Shown: positions 8,324-15,691 of the stretch, piece by piece | How the letters are laid out: each line of letters begins with the position of its first letter | Numbering within the stretch: position 1 is the first letter of the stretch | From: an uncultured Clostridia bacterium | Lineage (GTDB): Bacteria > Bacillota > Clostridia > TANB77 > CAG-508 | NCBI GenBank assembly: GCA_947589645.1 | Contig: CANQCG010000009.1 | Coordinates: 1-49,358, forward strand | DNA: 49,358 bases | Direction of reading: 5' to 3' | Notes under the pieces: generated by a model | Told to the model about the DNA's origin: nothing | The model's database searches: none | What the model saw: only the letters and a program-made list of their open reading frames with translations | Translations under genes and position numbers: made by a program

Positions 8324-9388
8324 ATGGAGACTATTAAGCTAAATGAAACGCCAGTTAGAACAGCCAGAAATTTTAGAATTAATAACATAAAATTAGAAAA
8401 TATAGAAATTCCAAATAGCTTATCTAATTTTAAAAATGTAACAATTTCTTATGATAAAAACAAAATAAAAGTCGAAGAAAAAGCAAATAAAGTAGATTTA
8501 GCATATGGACTAGAACATACATTAACAGAGCAAGTAAAAACGGAAGCTAATAAAAATATAACATTAACCATAGATAGCAAAGAAAAAGCAGAAGCAAAAA
8601 TAAATTTCAAATTTAATGAGCAAAATAAAGAATTAGTAGATAATATAGAAATAATTGCAAAAGAAAACACAAATGCTACAGTAGTTATAGAATATGAATC
8701 AACTTCAAAAGTTCAAAATTTCCACAACGGAATAATTAGTGTTTCTGCTAAAAATAGTGCGAATTTAAATTTAGTTATTATAAATTTAACTAATGTAGAA
8801 ACAAATAATTTTTTGGCAATACAAGATACAATAGAAGCCAATGCAAAAATTATATACACAATCGTAGATTTCGGTGGAAAGAATAGTATTACAAATTTAT
8901 ATTCTAATTTAATTGGTAAGTGCTCTGAAAACAGAATAAATACAATCTATTTAGGAAGTAAAGATCAGTTATTTGATTTAAACTACATAGGAGAATTAAG
9001 AGGAGAAAAATCAAACATTCAAATAGAAGTACAAGGAGCATTAACAGATAATGCAAGAAAACATTTTAAAGGAACAATAGATTTCAAAAAAGGTTGCAAA
9101 AAAGCAAAAGGAAATGAAAATGAATCTTGCATGCTATTATCTGATACTGCAAAATCTTTAAGCTTACCAATGCTCTTATGTTCAGAAGAAGATGTAGAGG
9201 GAAATCATTCAAGCTCAGCAGGAAAGGTAGGCCTAAAAGAATTATTCTATATAATGAGTAGAGGTTTTACTCTAAAAGAAGCAATGAAATTAATGGTAAG
9301 AGCCAGATTTAATGAAATCTTAGAAAACATTGAAAATGAAGAAGCAAAAGAAAAAATTATTAATGAAATGAATAAGAAATTAGATTAG
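8324..9388 (+). CDS. sufD: SufD, Fe-S cluster assembly subunit
   Basis: A 354-aa SufD paralogue of SufB, partner in the SufBC2D complex needed for iron entry. The N-terminal 120 residues are divergent and lysine-rich. The beta-helix region follows (VVIEYESTSKVQNFHNGIIS, then the IYLGSKDQLFDLNYIGELRG region), and the C-terminus has HSSSAGKVGLKELFYIMSRG, where the histidine matches the SufD residue implicated in iron binding. It is shorter than enterobacterial SufD (about 420 aa), as in other Gram-positive versions. It sits 22 nt after sufB. A 76-nt gap to sufS holds only AT-rich sequence. Confidence 0.93.
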   Translation: METIKLNETPVRTARNFRINNIKLENIEIPNSLSNFKNVTISYDKNKIKVEEKANKVDLAYGLEHTLTEQVKTEANKNITLTIDSKEKAEAKINFKFNEQNKELVDNIEIIAKENTNATVVIEYESTSKVQNFHNGIISVSAKNSANLNLVIINLTNVETNNFLAIQDTIEANAKIIYTIVDFGGKNSITNLYSNLIGKCSENRINTIYLGSKDQLFDLNYIGELRGEKSNIQIEVQGALTDNARKHFKGTIDFKKGCKKAKGNENESCMLLSDTAKSLSLPMLLCSEEDVEGNHSSSAGKVGLKELFYIMSRGFTLKEAMKLMVRARFNEILENIENEEAKEKIINEMNKKLD

Positions 9389-9464
9389 GAGAAATTAAAA
9401 GTTAAGCAATTGGAACGAAATATATGAAAAAATTAATTCTTATATAAAATGAAAGGAAAAGATA

Positions 9465-10691
9465 ATGGATACCCAAGAAATAAAAAAAGATTTTCCAATT
9501 TTAGAAAATAGAAAAATTGCATACCTAGATAGTGGAGCGACTTCTCAAAAGCCAATTCAAGTTATAAATGCTATAGAAGAATTTTATAAAAAGTGTAATG
9601 CAAATCCACATAGAGGTGCATATTCTTTAAGCATAGAGGCAACCGAGGCATATGAAAGCACAAGAAATAAAGTTGCTAAATTTATAAATGCAAAACATGC
9701 AGAAGAAATAATATTTTCTAAAAATGCTACAGAAAGTTTGAATTTAATAGCATATTCTTATGGCATGGACAAACTAAAAAAAGGTGATGAAGCCGTACTT
9801 TCAATAATGGAGCATCACTCAAACTTAGTACCATGGCAAAAAGTTGCTAAAGTGACAGGTAGCAGTTTAAATTATATGTATATTAACAAAGATTTTGAAT
9901 TAACAGATGAAGAAATAGAAAACAAAATAACAAGCAAAACTAAGATAGTTGGAATTACACATGTTTCAAATGTTTTAGGAACGATAAACAATGTAAAGAA
10001 AATAATCAAATATGCTCACAAGATGGGAGCAGTAGTTGTTGTAGACGCTTCTCAAAGTATTCCTCACATGAAAATAGATGTACAAGACTTAGATGCAGAT
10101 TTTCTAGTCTTTTCAGGACATAAAATGTTAGCACCATTAGGAATAGGTGTACTATATGGAAAAAAAGAATTATTAAATAATATGACTCCTTTTTTAATGG
10201 GTGGAGATATGATTGAATATGTTTATGAGCAAGATACAACATTTGCACCACTTCCAAATAAATTCGAAGCGGGAACTCAAAATGTAGAGGGAGTAGTTGG
10301 CCTAGGAGCAGCAATAGACTATATAGAAAACATTGGTTATGAAAACATTCAAAAAATGGAGCAAGAAGTTCTTGATTATGCAAAACAGGAGCTTTCAAAG
10401 CTAGACTATTTAACTTTATACATGACACCAAACAAACAAAATCATTCAAGTGTAATATCTTTTAATATCAAAGGAGTACACCCACATGATGTTGCAAGTA
10501 TTTTAGATGGGGAAGGTGTATGTGTGCGCTCTGGAAATCATTGTGCACAGCCACTTATGAGATTTTTAGGTATAGATTCAACATGTAGAGCAAGCTTTTA
10601 TTTTTATAATACTAAAGAAGATGTAGACAAATTAGTAAATGCTTTAAATAAAGCATATTCAATGTTTAAAAAATATATAAAACTTAGTTAA
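9465..10691 (+). CDS. sufS: SufS, group II cysteine desulfurase
   Basis: A PLP-dependent enzyme of 408 aa that takes sulfur from L-cysteine for Fe-S clusters and probably tRNA thiolation. Seen are the PLP-stacking His in MEHHSNLVPWQ (about 117-118), Asp194 in VVVDASQS, the Schiff-base lysine K220 in SGHKMLAPLG, and the persulfide cysteine C360 in RSGNHCAQPLMR. The RSGxHCAxP context marks it as SufS-like rather than IscS/NifS. Its usual acceptor, SufU, is encoded next, 30 nt downstream. Confidence 0.96.
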   Translation: MDTQEIKKDFPILENRKIAYLDSGATSQKPIQVINAIEEFYKKCNANPHRGAYSLSIEATEAYESTRNKVAKFINAKHAEEIIFSKNATESLNLIAYSYGMDKLKKGDEAVLSIMEHHSNLVPWQKVAKVTGSSLNYMYINKDFELTDEEIENKITSKTKIVGITHVSNVLGTINNVKKIIKYAHKMGAVVVVDASQSIPHMKIDVQDLDADFLVFSGHKMLAPLGIGVLYGKKELLNNMTPFLMGGDMIEYVYEQDTTFAPLPNKFEAGTQNVEGVVGLGAAIDYIENIGYENIQKMEQEVLDYAKQELSKLDYLTLYMTPNKQNHSSVISFNIKGVHPHDVASILDGEGVCVRSGNHCAQPLMRFLGIDSTCRASFYFYNTKEDVDKLVNALNKAYSMFKKYIKLS

Positions 10692-10721
10692 TTTTAAACT
10701 AATAGAAAGGTCAAATTTAGA

Positions 10722-11189
10722 ATGGAAGACTCAAACGATGTATACAATGAATTAATAATGGAACACAGCATGAATTCTTACAATAAAAAGAAATTAGAAA
10801 ATGCTGATTATTCAGAAATTGGTCATAACCCAAATTGTGGGGATGAAATTACGCTAGAATTAAAACTAAATGGAAATATAATTGAAGACATGGCATTTAC
10901 TGGACATGGATGTGCTATATCACAAGCATCAACATCTATAATGATTGATACATTAAGAGGAAAAACAGTAGAAGATGCAAAAGAAATTATAAAGACATTT
11001 ATAGAAATGATAAAAAGAGAAACCACAAATGAGGAAGACTTAAAGAAATTAGAAGATGCTATAGCATTTAGAAATGTATCTAATATGCCTGCAAGAGTAA
11101 AATGTGCATTACTTGCTTGGCATACATTAGAAGATATGTTAAATAAAAATGAAAACGGTGGTAAAGGAAAAATAAATTGTTGCCACTAA
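10722..11189 (+). CDS. sufU: SufU, zinc-dependent sulfurtransferase partner of SufS
   Basis: A 155-aa IscU-fold protein of the SufU type. The zinc and acceptor residues are all present: C39-x-D41 in NCGDEI, C64 in GHGCAISQAS, and C128 in MPARVKCALLAW. The insertion between the second and third Cys, typical of SufU against IscU, is present. The C-terminus carries a further NCCH, which is not part of the core motif. In Gram-positive bacteria SufU relays persulfide from SufS to SufBCD. It ends 13 nt before mnmA. Confidence 0.95.
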   Translation: MEDSNDVYNELIMEHSMNSYNKKKLENADYSEIGHNPNCGDEITLELKLNGNIIEDMAFTGHGCAISQASTSIMIDTLRGKTVEDAKEIIKTFIEMIKRETTNEEDLKKLEDAIAFRNVSNMPARVKCALLAWHTLEDMLNKNENGGKGKINCCH

Positions 11190-11202
11190 AAAGGAAGAAA
11201 AG

Positions 11203-12258
11203 ATGGAAAACAAAAAAGTACTATTAGGCATGAGTGGAGGTGTTGATAGCAGTGTTTCAGCTCTGCTCCTAAAAGAACAAGGATATGAAGTAATAGGAAC
11301 AACATTAGAACTATTTGCAGGAAGCAGTTGTTGCAATACAAATACATATATTGATGCAAAAAATGTATGCAATTTGATAGGAATACCACATTTTACTTAT
11401 GACTGCAAAGAACAATTTAGAAAAAATATTATACAAGATTTTATAGATTGTTATGCAAACTGTAAAACACCAAATCCATGCATAGAATGTAATAAATACA
11501 TGAAATTTGGTTTTATGTATGAAAAAGCTAAAGAGCTAGGATGTAATTACATATCTACAGGGCATTATGCTAAAACAGAATATAGCGAAAAATATGGTAG
11601 ATGGGTATTAAAAAAATCTAATGTTGGAAAGAAAGATCAAAGCTATGTTTTATGGAGTATTCCAAAAGAATTATTAGAACATATAGTTTTTCCTCTTGGA
11701 GATTTTGAAAACAAAGAGCAAATTAGAGAAATTGCAAAGCAAAACAATTTAAAAATAGCAAATAAGCCAGATAGTGAAGACATATGTTTTGTACCAGATG
11801 GCAACTATAAAAAATTCTTAGAAACAAATTCTAATATAAAACCAAAAGAAGGAAACATTGTAGATGCAAAAGGAGAAATTTTAGGCAAACATACTGGACT
11901 TTACAATTATACAATAGGTCAGCGAAAAGGACTTGGAATTTCTTATAAAGCGCCATTATTTGTATTAGGCTTTAATAAAGAAAAAAATGAAGTAATTGTT
12001 GGAGAAGAGCAAGAACTATATACACAAGAAATACTTGTTACTGATGTAAATTTATTATTGGTAGATGAAATAAACGATTGGTTAGAAGTAGAAGTAAAAA
12101 CGAGATATTCTACAAAATCTGCAAAAGCAAAAATAAAACAAGATGAAAATAATATAAAAGTTGTATTTGATACGCCACAAAGAGCAATAACGCCAGGTCA
12201 GTCAGCAGTGTTTTACATAGATGACATTGTACTTGGCGGAGGAAAAATTGTTAAATAA
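11203..12258 (+). CDS. mnmA: MnmA, tRNA-specific 2-thiouridylase
   Basis: A 351-aa enzyme that makes 2-thiouridine at tRNA wobble position 34 (Lys, Glu, Gln). The PP-loop SGGVDSS is at 11-17. The catalytic cysteines are C93/C96 in NPCIECNKYMKFG and C195 in SEDICFVPDG. The GQRKGLGI segment and a C-terminal beta-barrel follow. An N-terminal CC pair (43-44) belongs to the clostridial subtype. Lying last in the SUF operon it can take sulfur from the same SufS/SufU pool. A good terminator follows at 12271. Confidence 0.95.
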   Translation: MENKKVLLGMSGGVDSSVSALLLKEQGYEVIGTTLELFAGSSCCNTNTYIDAKNVCNLIGIPHFTYDCKEQFRKNIIQDFIDCYANCKTPNPCIECNKYMKFGFMYEKAKELGCNYISTGHYAKTEYSEKYGRWVLKKSNVGKKDQSYVLWSIPKELLEHIVFPLGDFENKEQIREIAKQNNLKIANKPDSEDICFVPDGNYKKFLETNSNIKPKEGNIVDAKGEILGKHTGLYNYTIGQRKGLGISYKAPLFVLGFNKEKNEVIVGEEQELYTQEILVTDVNLLLVDEINDWLEVEVKTRYSTKSAKAKIKQDENNIKVVFDTPQRAITPGQSAVFYIDDIVLGGGKIVK

Positions 12259-12270
12259 TATTTTAATATT

Positions 12271-12312
12271 AAAAAAGAGCTAAGCTAGTAAAAATGCTTA
12301 GTTCTTTTTTCG
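12271..12312 (+). terminator. Intrinsic terminator of the SUF operon
   Basis: A 15-bp stem, AAAAAAGAGCTAAGC (12271-12285) with GCTTAGTTCTTTTTT (12296-12310), one G-U pair, 10-nt loop, and a terminal T-run. Confidence 0.85.
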
Positions 12313-12344
12313 TCAAATAAAATTAAAATAAAAATTCCTCTGCT

Positions 12345-12463
12345 ATAAATATTATTCTTTTTAAAAATAGGGCTTTTCTACAAGCTAGCATTTTATTTTT
12401 ATGTAAAATTATAATGCTAGCTTGTAGAAAAGGGGTGTTTTTGAAAAAGAAATATATAAACTT
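12345..12463 (+). repeat. Intergenic repeat array, copy C (hairpin)
   Basis: Arms at 12373-12392 and 12413-12432 are the same perfect 20-bp inverted repeat as in copy A, with the same 20-nt loop. Bases 12367-12443 are identical to 1-77. Upstream sequence from about 12345 looks like a complete inverted unit (ATATTATTCTTTTTAAAAAT before the arm). Downstream the unit continues to GAAATATATAAA near 12460, about 31 nt before the -35 box of the arsR promoter. There is no second direct unit here. Confidence 0.87.
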
Positions 12464-12494
12464 GCATTTTAAATAAAAAAAATAAAAAAATTCA

Positions 12495-12523
12495 TTGACA
12501 AAAAAATTTTATTTGCATATAAT
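12495..12523 (+). promoter_or_regulatory. Consensus sigma-A promoter of the metal-efflux operon
   Basis: TTGACA (12495-12500), 17-nt spacer, TATAAT (12518-12523). The operator palindrome begins 8 nt later, over the expected start site. Confidence 0.9.
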
Positions 12524-12531
12524 ATAAATAA

Positions 12532-12553
12532 CAGTTGAACAACTATTCAACTG
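12532..12553 (+). promoter_or_regulatory. ArsR/SmtB-type operator
   Basis: CAGTTGAA (12532-12539) and TTCAACTG (12546-12553) form perfect 8-bp arms around 6 nt. The TTGAA-N6-TTCAA arrangement is that of ArsR/CadC-family operators. It overlaps the start of transcription, so binding should block initiation and allow autoregulation. Confidence 0.82.
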
Positions 12554-12577
12554 ATGACGCCAAAAAAGGAGGCCAAA

Positions 12578-12940
12578 ATGTCAAAAAACGAGTTTATATG
12601 TGATTGTAATATAATTCATGAAGAAATAGTAAAAAAAACATTAAGTAAGATGCCAGATGAATATTTATTTAATAAATTAGCAGAATTTTTCAAAATATTA
12701 GGTGACACTACAAGAGCAAGAATATTATTTGCATTAGATCAAAATGAAATGTGTGTATGTGACATTGCAAATGTTCTAGGAATGAGCAAATCATCAATAT
12801 CACATCAATTAGGAATATTAAGAAGAAGTGGAATAGTTAAATGTAGAAGAGTAGGAAAAGAAGTATATTACATGTTAGATGATGAGCATGTTCAAGAAGT
12901 ATTTGAAGTTGGAATAGAACATATCGAACATAGAAAGTAA
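12578..12940 (+). CDS. CadC-like ArsR-family metal-sensing repressor
   Basis: A 120-aa winged-helix repressor. ATG 12578 has AAAGGAGG upstream; the ATG at 12554 lies before that site and is unlikely. The CVC motif in EMCVCDIANVLGMS (C59, C61) together with N-terminal C8 and C10 makes up a CadC-type alpha3N thiolate site for Cd, Pb, Bi or Zn. A possible alpha5 zinc site is D102, H104, H115, H118. It should bind the palindrome at 12532-12553 and release on metal, inducing its own operon with the HMA protein and the ATPase. Which metal it senses in the cell is not settled by sequence. Confidence 0.9.
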   Translation: MSKNEFICDCNIIHEEIVKKTLSKMPDEYLFNKLAEFFKILGDTTRARILFALDQNEMCVCDIANVLGMSKSSISHQLGILRRSGIVKCRRVGKEVYYMLDDEHVQEVFEVGIEHIEHRK

Positions 12941-13009
12941 AAGTTAGCGTAGTATTAAAAAAATAGACAAAAAGTAAAATATAATAAATTTAAAATGGGG
13001 GATAAAAAT

Positions 13010-13231
13010 ATGAAAAGTACATTTAAAATAAAAGGAATAGATTGTGCAAACTGTGCAGCACAATTAGAAAATGCTTTGAATAAAGTTGAAGGAGTACAAA
13101 ATGCATCAATCAGCTTTATGTCTGAAAGAATGGTATTAGAATATGATGAGCAAAATAAGGAAGAAGTAATGAAGAAAATAAGAAAAGTAATAAAGAAAGA
13201 AGAACCAGATGCAACTTTAGAAGAAATATAG
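13010..13231 (+). CDS. Free HMA-domain metallochaperone
   Basis: A single heavy-metal-associated domain of 73 aa, started at ATG 13010 because GGGGGAT precedes it; the ATG at 12995 would put that site inside the gene. The metal-binding motif is GIDCANCAAQ (C12, C15). The ferredoxin-like beta-alpha-beta pattern follows, including GVQNASISFM. Motif GxDCANC is closer to the Zn/Cd ATPase HMA domains than to the copper type (GMTCxxC). It probably acts in place of the N-terminal HMA domain that the next gene lacks, handing metal to it. It ends 9 nt before the ATPase gene. Confidence 0.85.
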   Translation: MKSTFKIKGIDCANCAAQLENALNKVEGVQNASISFMSERMVLEYDEQNKEEVMKKIRKVIKKEEPDATLEEI

Positions 13232-13240
13232 GGGGAACAT

Positions 13241-15088
13241 ATGAAAAAAAGAAGAAACAAAATCATAATTGCATTTATATTATTCGCACTAGCATTAATT
13301 ATCAAATTTAAAAATGTTTGGGTTAATAATATAATATATATTTTAAGCTATTTAATTGTTGGAACAGAAATTATAAAAAAAGCCATAAGAAATATATTAA
13401 GAGGAAAGGTATTTGATGAAAACTTTTTAATGACAGTTGCAACACTAGGAGCCTTTGCAATAGGAGAGTTTCCAGAGGCAGTAGCAGTAATGTTATTTTA
13501 TCAAGTTGGCGAATTATTCCAAAGCTATGCCGTAGATAAATCAAGAAAATCAATATCAAGTTTAATGAACTTAAGACCAGATTATGCAAATTTATCAAAA
13601 GGTGAAACAATAGAAAAAGTTTCACCAGAAGAAATCAAAATAGGAGATATAATAGTTGTAAAGCCTGGCGAAAAGGTACCATTAGATGGAATAGTAGTAG
13701 AGGGAGAATCAATGCTAGATACTTCCGCGTTAACTGGTGAATCTGTTCCAAGAAAAATAGAAGTAGGAGAAGAAATTTTAAGCGGATTTATAAATCAAAA
13801 TGGACTTTTAAAAATAAAAGTAACAAAAGAATTTGGAGAATCAACAGTTAATAAAATATTAGATTTAGTAGAAAATGCAAGTAGCAAAAAATCTAAATCA
13901 GAAAATTTTATTACGAAATTTGCAAAATATTATACGCCAATAGTAGTTATTATAGCGGTAGTATTGGCAATATTGCCACCACTAATACTAAAAGATCAAA
14001 CTTTTGTAGCTTGGCTATATCGAGCATTATCATTTTTAGTTGTATCATGTCCATGTGCATTAGTAATATCTATTCCACTTAGCTTTTTTGGAGGTATAGG
14101 TGGAGCTTCAAAAATGGGAATACTAATAAAAGGAAGTAATTATTTAGAAGCTTTATCAAAAACTGAGGTAGTTGTTTTTGATAAAACAGGAACATTAACA
14201 AAAGGTGTTTTTGAAGTTCAAAAAGTAGACTCGGCAAATACTACAAATGAAGAATTAATAAGAATAGCAGCACATGTTGAAAGTTTTTCAAATCATCCGA
14301 TAGCAAGTTCAATAAAAAGAGCTTATAACAAAGATATAAATAATTCATTAGTTACAGACACTCATGAAATAGCAGGACAAGGAATAGGGGCAAATTTTGA
14401 AGGAAAATCAATTCTAGTTGGTAATGAAAAACTTATGCAAGAGAAAAAAATAAATTATAAAAAATGTGATGAAATTGGTACAGCTGTATATGTAGCTATT
14501 AATAACGAATATGCAGGATGCATACTAATTGCAGATAAAATAAAGGATGATTCTTTAAAAACAATACAAGAATTAAAAAAGATGGGCATACATAGAAACG
14601 TTATGTTAACAGGGGACAGAAAAAATATCGGAGAAGAGGTAGCAAAAAAATTACAAATCGAAAAAGTGTATGCAGAGCTACTACCTGATGAAAAAGTGCA
14701 AAAGGTAGAAGAATTGTTAAAACAAAAAAGCGAAAAAGGAAAGTTAATATTTGTAGGAGACGGAATAAATGATGCTCCAGTATTAGCTATTTCAGATATA
14801 GGAATTGCTATGGGAGGCTTAGGCTCAGATGCAGCAATAGAAGCAGCAGATGCAGTTATTATGACTGATGAACCTTCTAAAATAGCAAAAGCCATTAAAT
14901 TATCTAAAAAAACAATGAGAATAGTACAAGAAAATATTATATTTGCTATTTTTGTAAAAATATTAGTTTTAATACTAAGTGCACTTGGAATATCTACTAT
15001 GTGGGAGGCTGTTTTTGCAGATGTTGGTGTTTCAATAATTGCTATAATTAATTCACTTAGAGTATTAAAAGGAGTGCAAACAAAATAA
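13241..15088 (+). CDS. P1B-type Cd/Zn/Pb-exporting ATPase
   Basis: A membrane P-type ATPase of 615 aa that pumps divalent soft metals out of the cell. It has the A-domain LTGES, the intramembrane CPC motif in VVSCPCALVIS (about 270-272), the phosphorylated Asp in FDKTGTLTKG (about 313), the HP motif in SNHPIAS and the hinge GDGINDAP. Near the C-terminus an Asp in FADVGVSIIAIINSLR is typical of the P1B-2 (Zn/Cd/Pb) group. It has no HMA domain of its own, matching the separate chaperone gene upstream. The CadC-like repressor agrees with Cd/Zn/Pb rather than copper. Confidence 0.93.
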   Translation: MKKRRNKIIIAFILFALALIIKFKNVWVNNIIYILSYLIVGTEIIKKAIRNILRGKVFDENFLMTVATLGAFAIGEFPEAVAVMLFYQVGELFQSYAVDKSRKSISSLMNLRPDYANLSKGETIEKVSPEEIKIGDIIVVKPGEKVPLDGIVVEGESMLDTSALTGESVPRKIEVGEEILSGFINQNGLLKIKVTKEFGESTVNKILDLVENASSKKSKSENFITKFAKYYTPIVVIIAVVLAILPPLILKDQTFVAWLYRALSFLVVSCPCALVISIPLSFFGGIGGASKMGILIKGSNYLEALSKTEVVVFDKTGTLTKGVFEVQKVDSANTTNEELIRIAAHVESFSNHPIASSIKRAYNKDINNSLVTDTHEIAGQGIGANFEGKSILVGNEKLMQEKKINYKKCDEIGTAVYVAINNEYAGCILIADKIKDDSLKTIQELKKMGIHRNVMLTGDRKNIGEEVAKKLQIEKVYAELLPDEKVQKVEELLKQKSEKGKLIFVGDGINDAPVLAISDIGIAMGGLGSDAAIEAADAVIMTDEPSKIAKAIKLSKKTMRIVQENIIFAIFVKILVLILSALGISTMWEAVFADVGVSIIAIINSLRVLKGVQTK

Positions 15089-15130
15089 GAGACCATCTAA
15101 AAAATATTTTATAAAGAAAGGAAATTTATT

Positions 15131-15547
15131 ATGGTAGGAATAACAAAAATAGTCCCAAGATATGCAGAAACAGATCAAATGGGAATTATACATCATTCTG
15201 TTTATGCTATATGGTATGAACAAGCAAGAACAGAATTCTTAAATGAAGTAGGTTTAAGATATGACGAAATCGAAAAGCAGGGAATAATGACACCTCTTGT
15301 AGAATTAAATTGTAAATACAAAAGACCTGCATATTACAATCAAGAGATAGAGATTAGAACAAAAATTATAGAATTAACACCAGTAAAATTTACAGTACAA
15401 TATGATATTTATGATAAAGATAAAAAGTTAATAAATGTTGGAACTACAACTCTTGCGTGGTCAGATGCAAAAACATTAAAAATAGTAAATTTAAAAAAAG
15501 CTAAACCAGATTTATATGAAAAAATAGAAAAGTTGGTAGAAAAATAA
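15131..15547 (+). CDS. YbgC/FadM-type acyl-CoA thioesterase
   Basis: A 138-aa single hotdog-fold enzyme. The family motif is RYAETDQMGIIHHSVYAIWYEQARTE in parts: Asp15 in ETDQMG, His21/22 in IIHHSVY, and the WYEQAR helix. Such enzymes hydrolyse short- or long-chain acyl-CoA in the cytoplasm; the substrate here is unknown. GGAAA lies upstream of the ATG, 42 nt after the ATPase, so it may be read through from the metal operon. A strong terminator follows. Confidence 0.88.
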   Translation: MVGITKIVPRYAETDQMGIIHHSVYAIWYEQARTEFLNEVGLRYDEIEKQGIMTPLVELNCKYKRPAYYNQEIEIRTKIIELTPVKFTVQYDIYDKDKKLINVGTTTLAWSDAKTLKIVNLKKAKPDLYEKIEKLVEK

Positions 15548-15566
15548 AAATTATATAAAGTATTAA

Positions 15567-15597
15567 AATAACGCTCATTAAAATGAGCGTTATTTTT
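15567..15597 (+). terminator. Intrinsic terminator
   Basis: AATAACGCTCATT (15567-15579) pairs with AATGAGCGTTATT (15582-15594), followed by TTT. It is the most GC-rich hairpin of the region and ends the thioesterase transcript. Confidence 0.87.
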
Positions 15598-15618
15598 AAA
15601 AAAGAGGCATCCATATTA

Positions 15619-15647
15619 TTGATAATTAACCTTTAATGTGATAACAT
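15619..15647 (+). promoter_or_regulatory. Sigma-A promoter of the class B PBP gene
   Basis: TTGATA (15619-15624), 17-nt spacer, TAACAT (15642-15647) with an extended -10 TG at 15639-15640. It lies between the terminator and the gene. Confidence 0.6.
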
Positions 15648-15691
15648 ATTATTCGGTAAATTATGAAGGAAAAAAGAAAAGAGGAAAATAA

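Noticed and set aside
14455..15096. 213-aa open frame antisense to the metal ATPase
   Set aside because: Shadow frame of the P-domain; no ribosome site.
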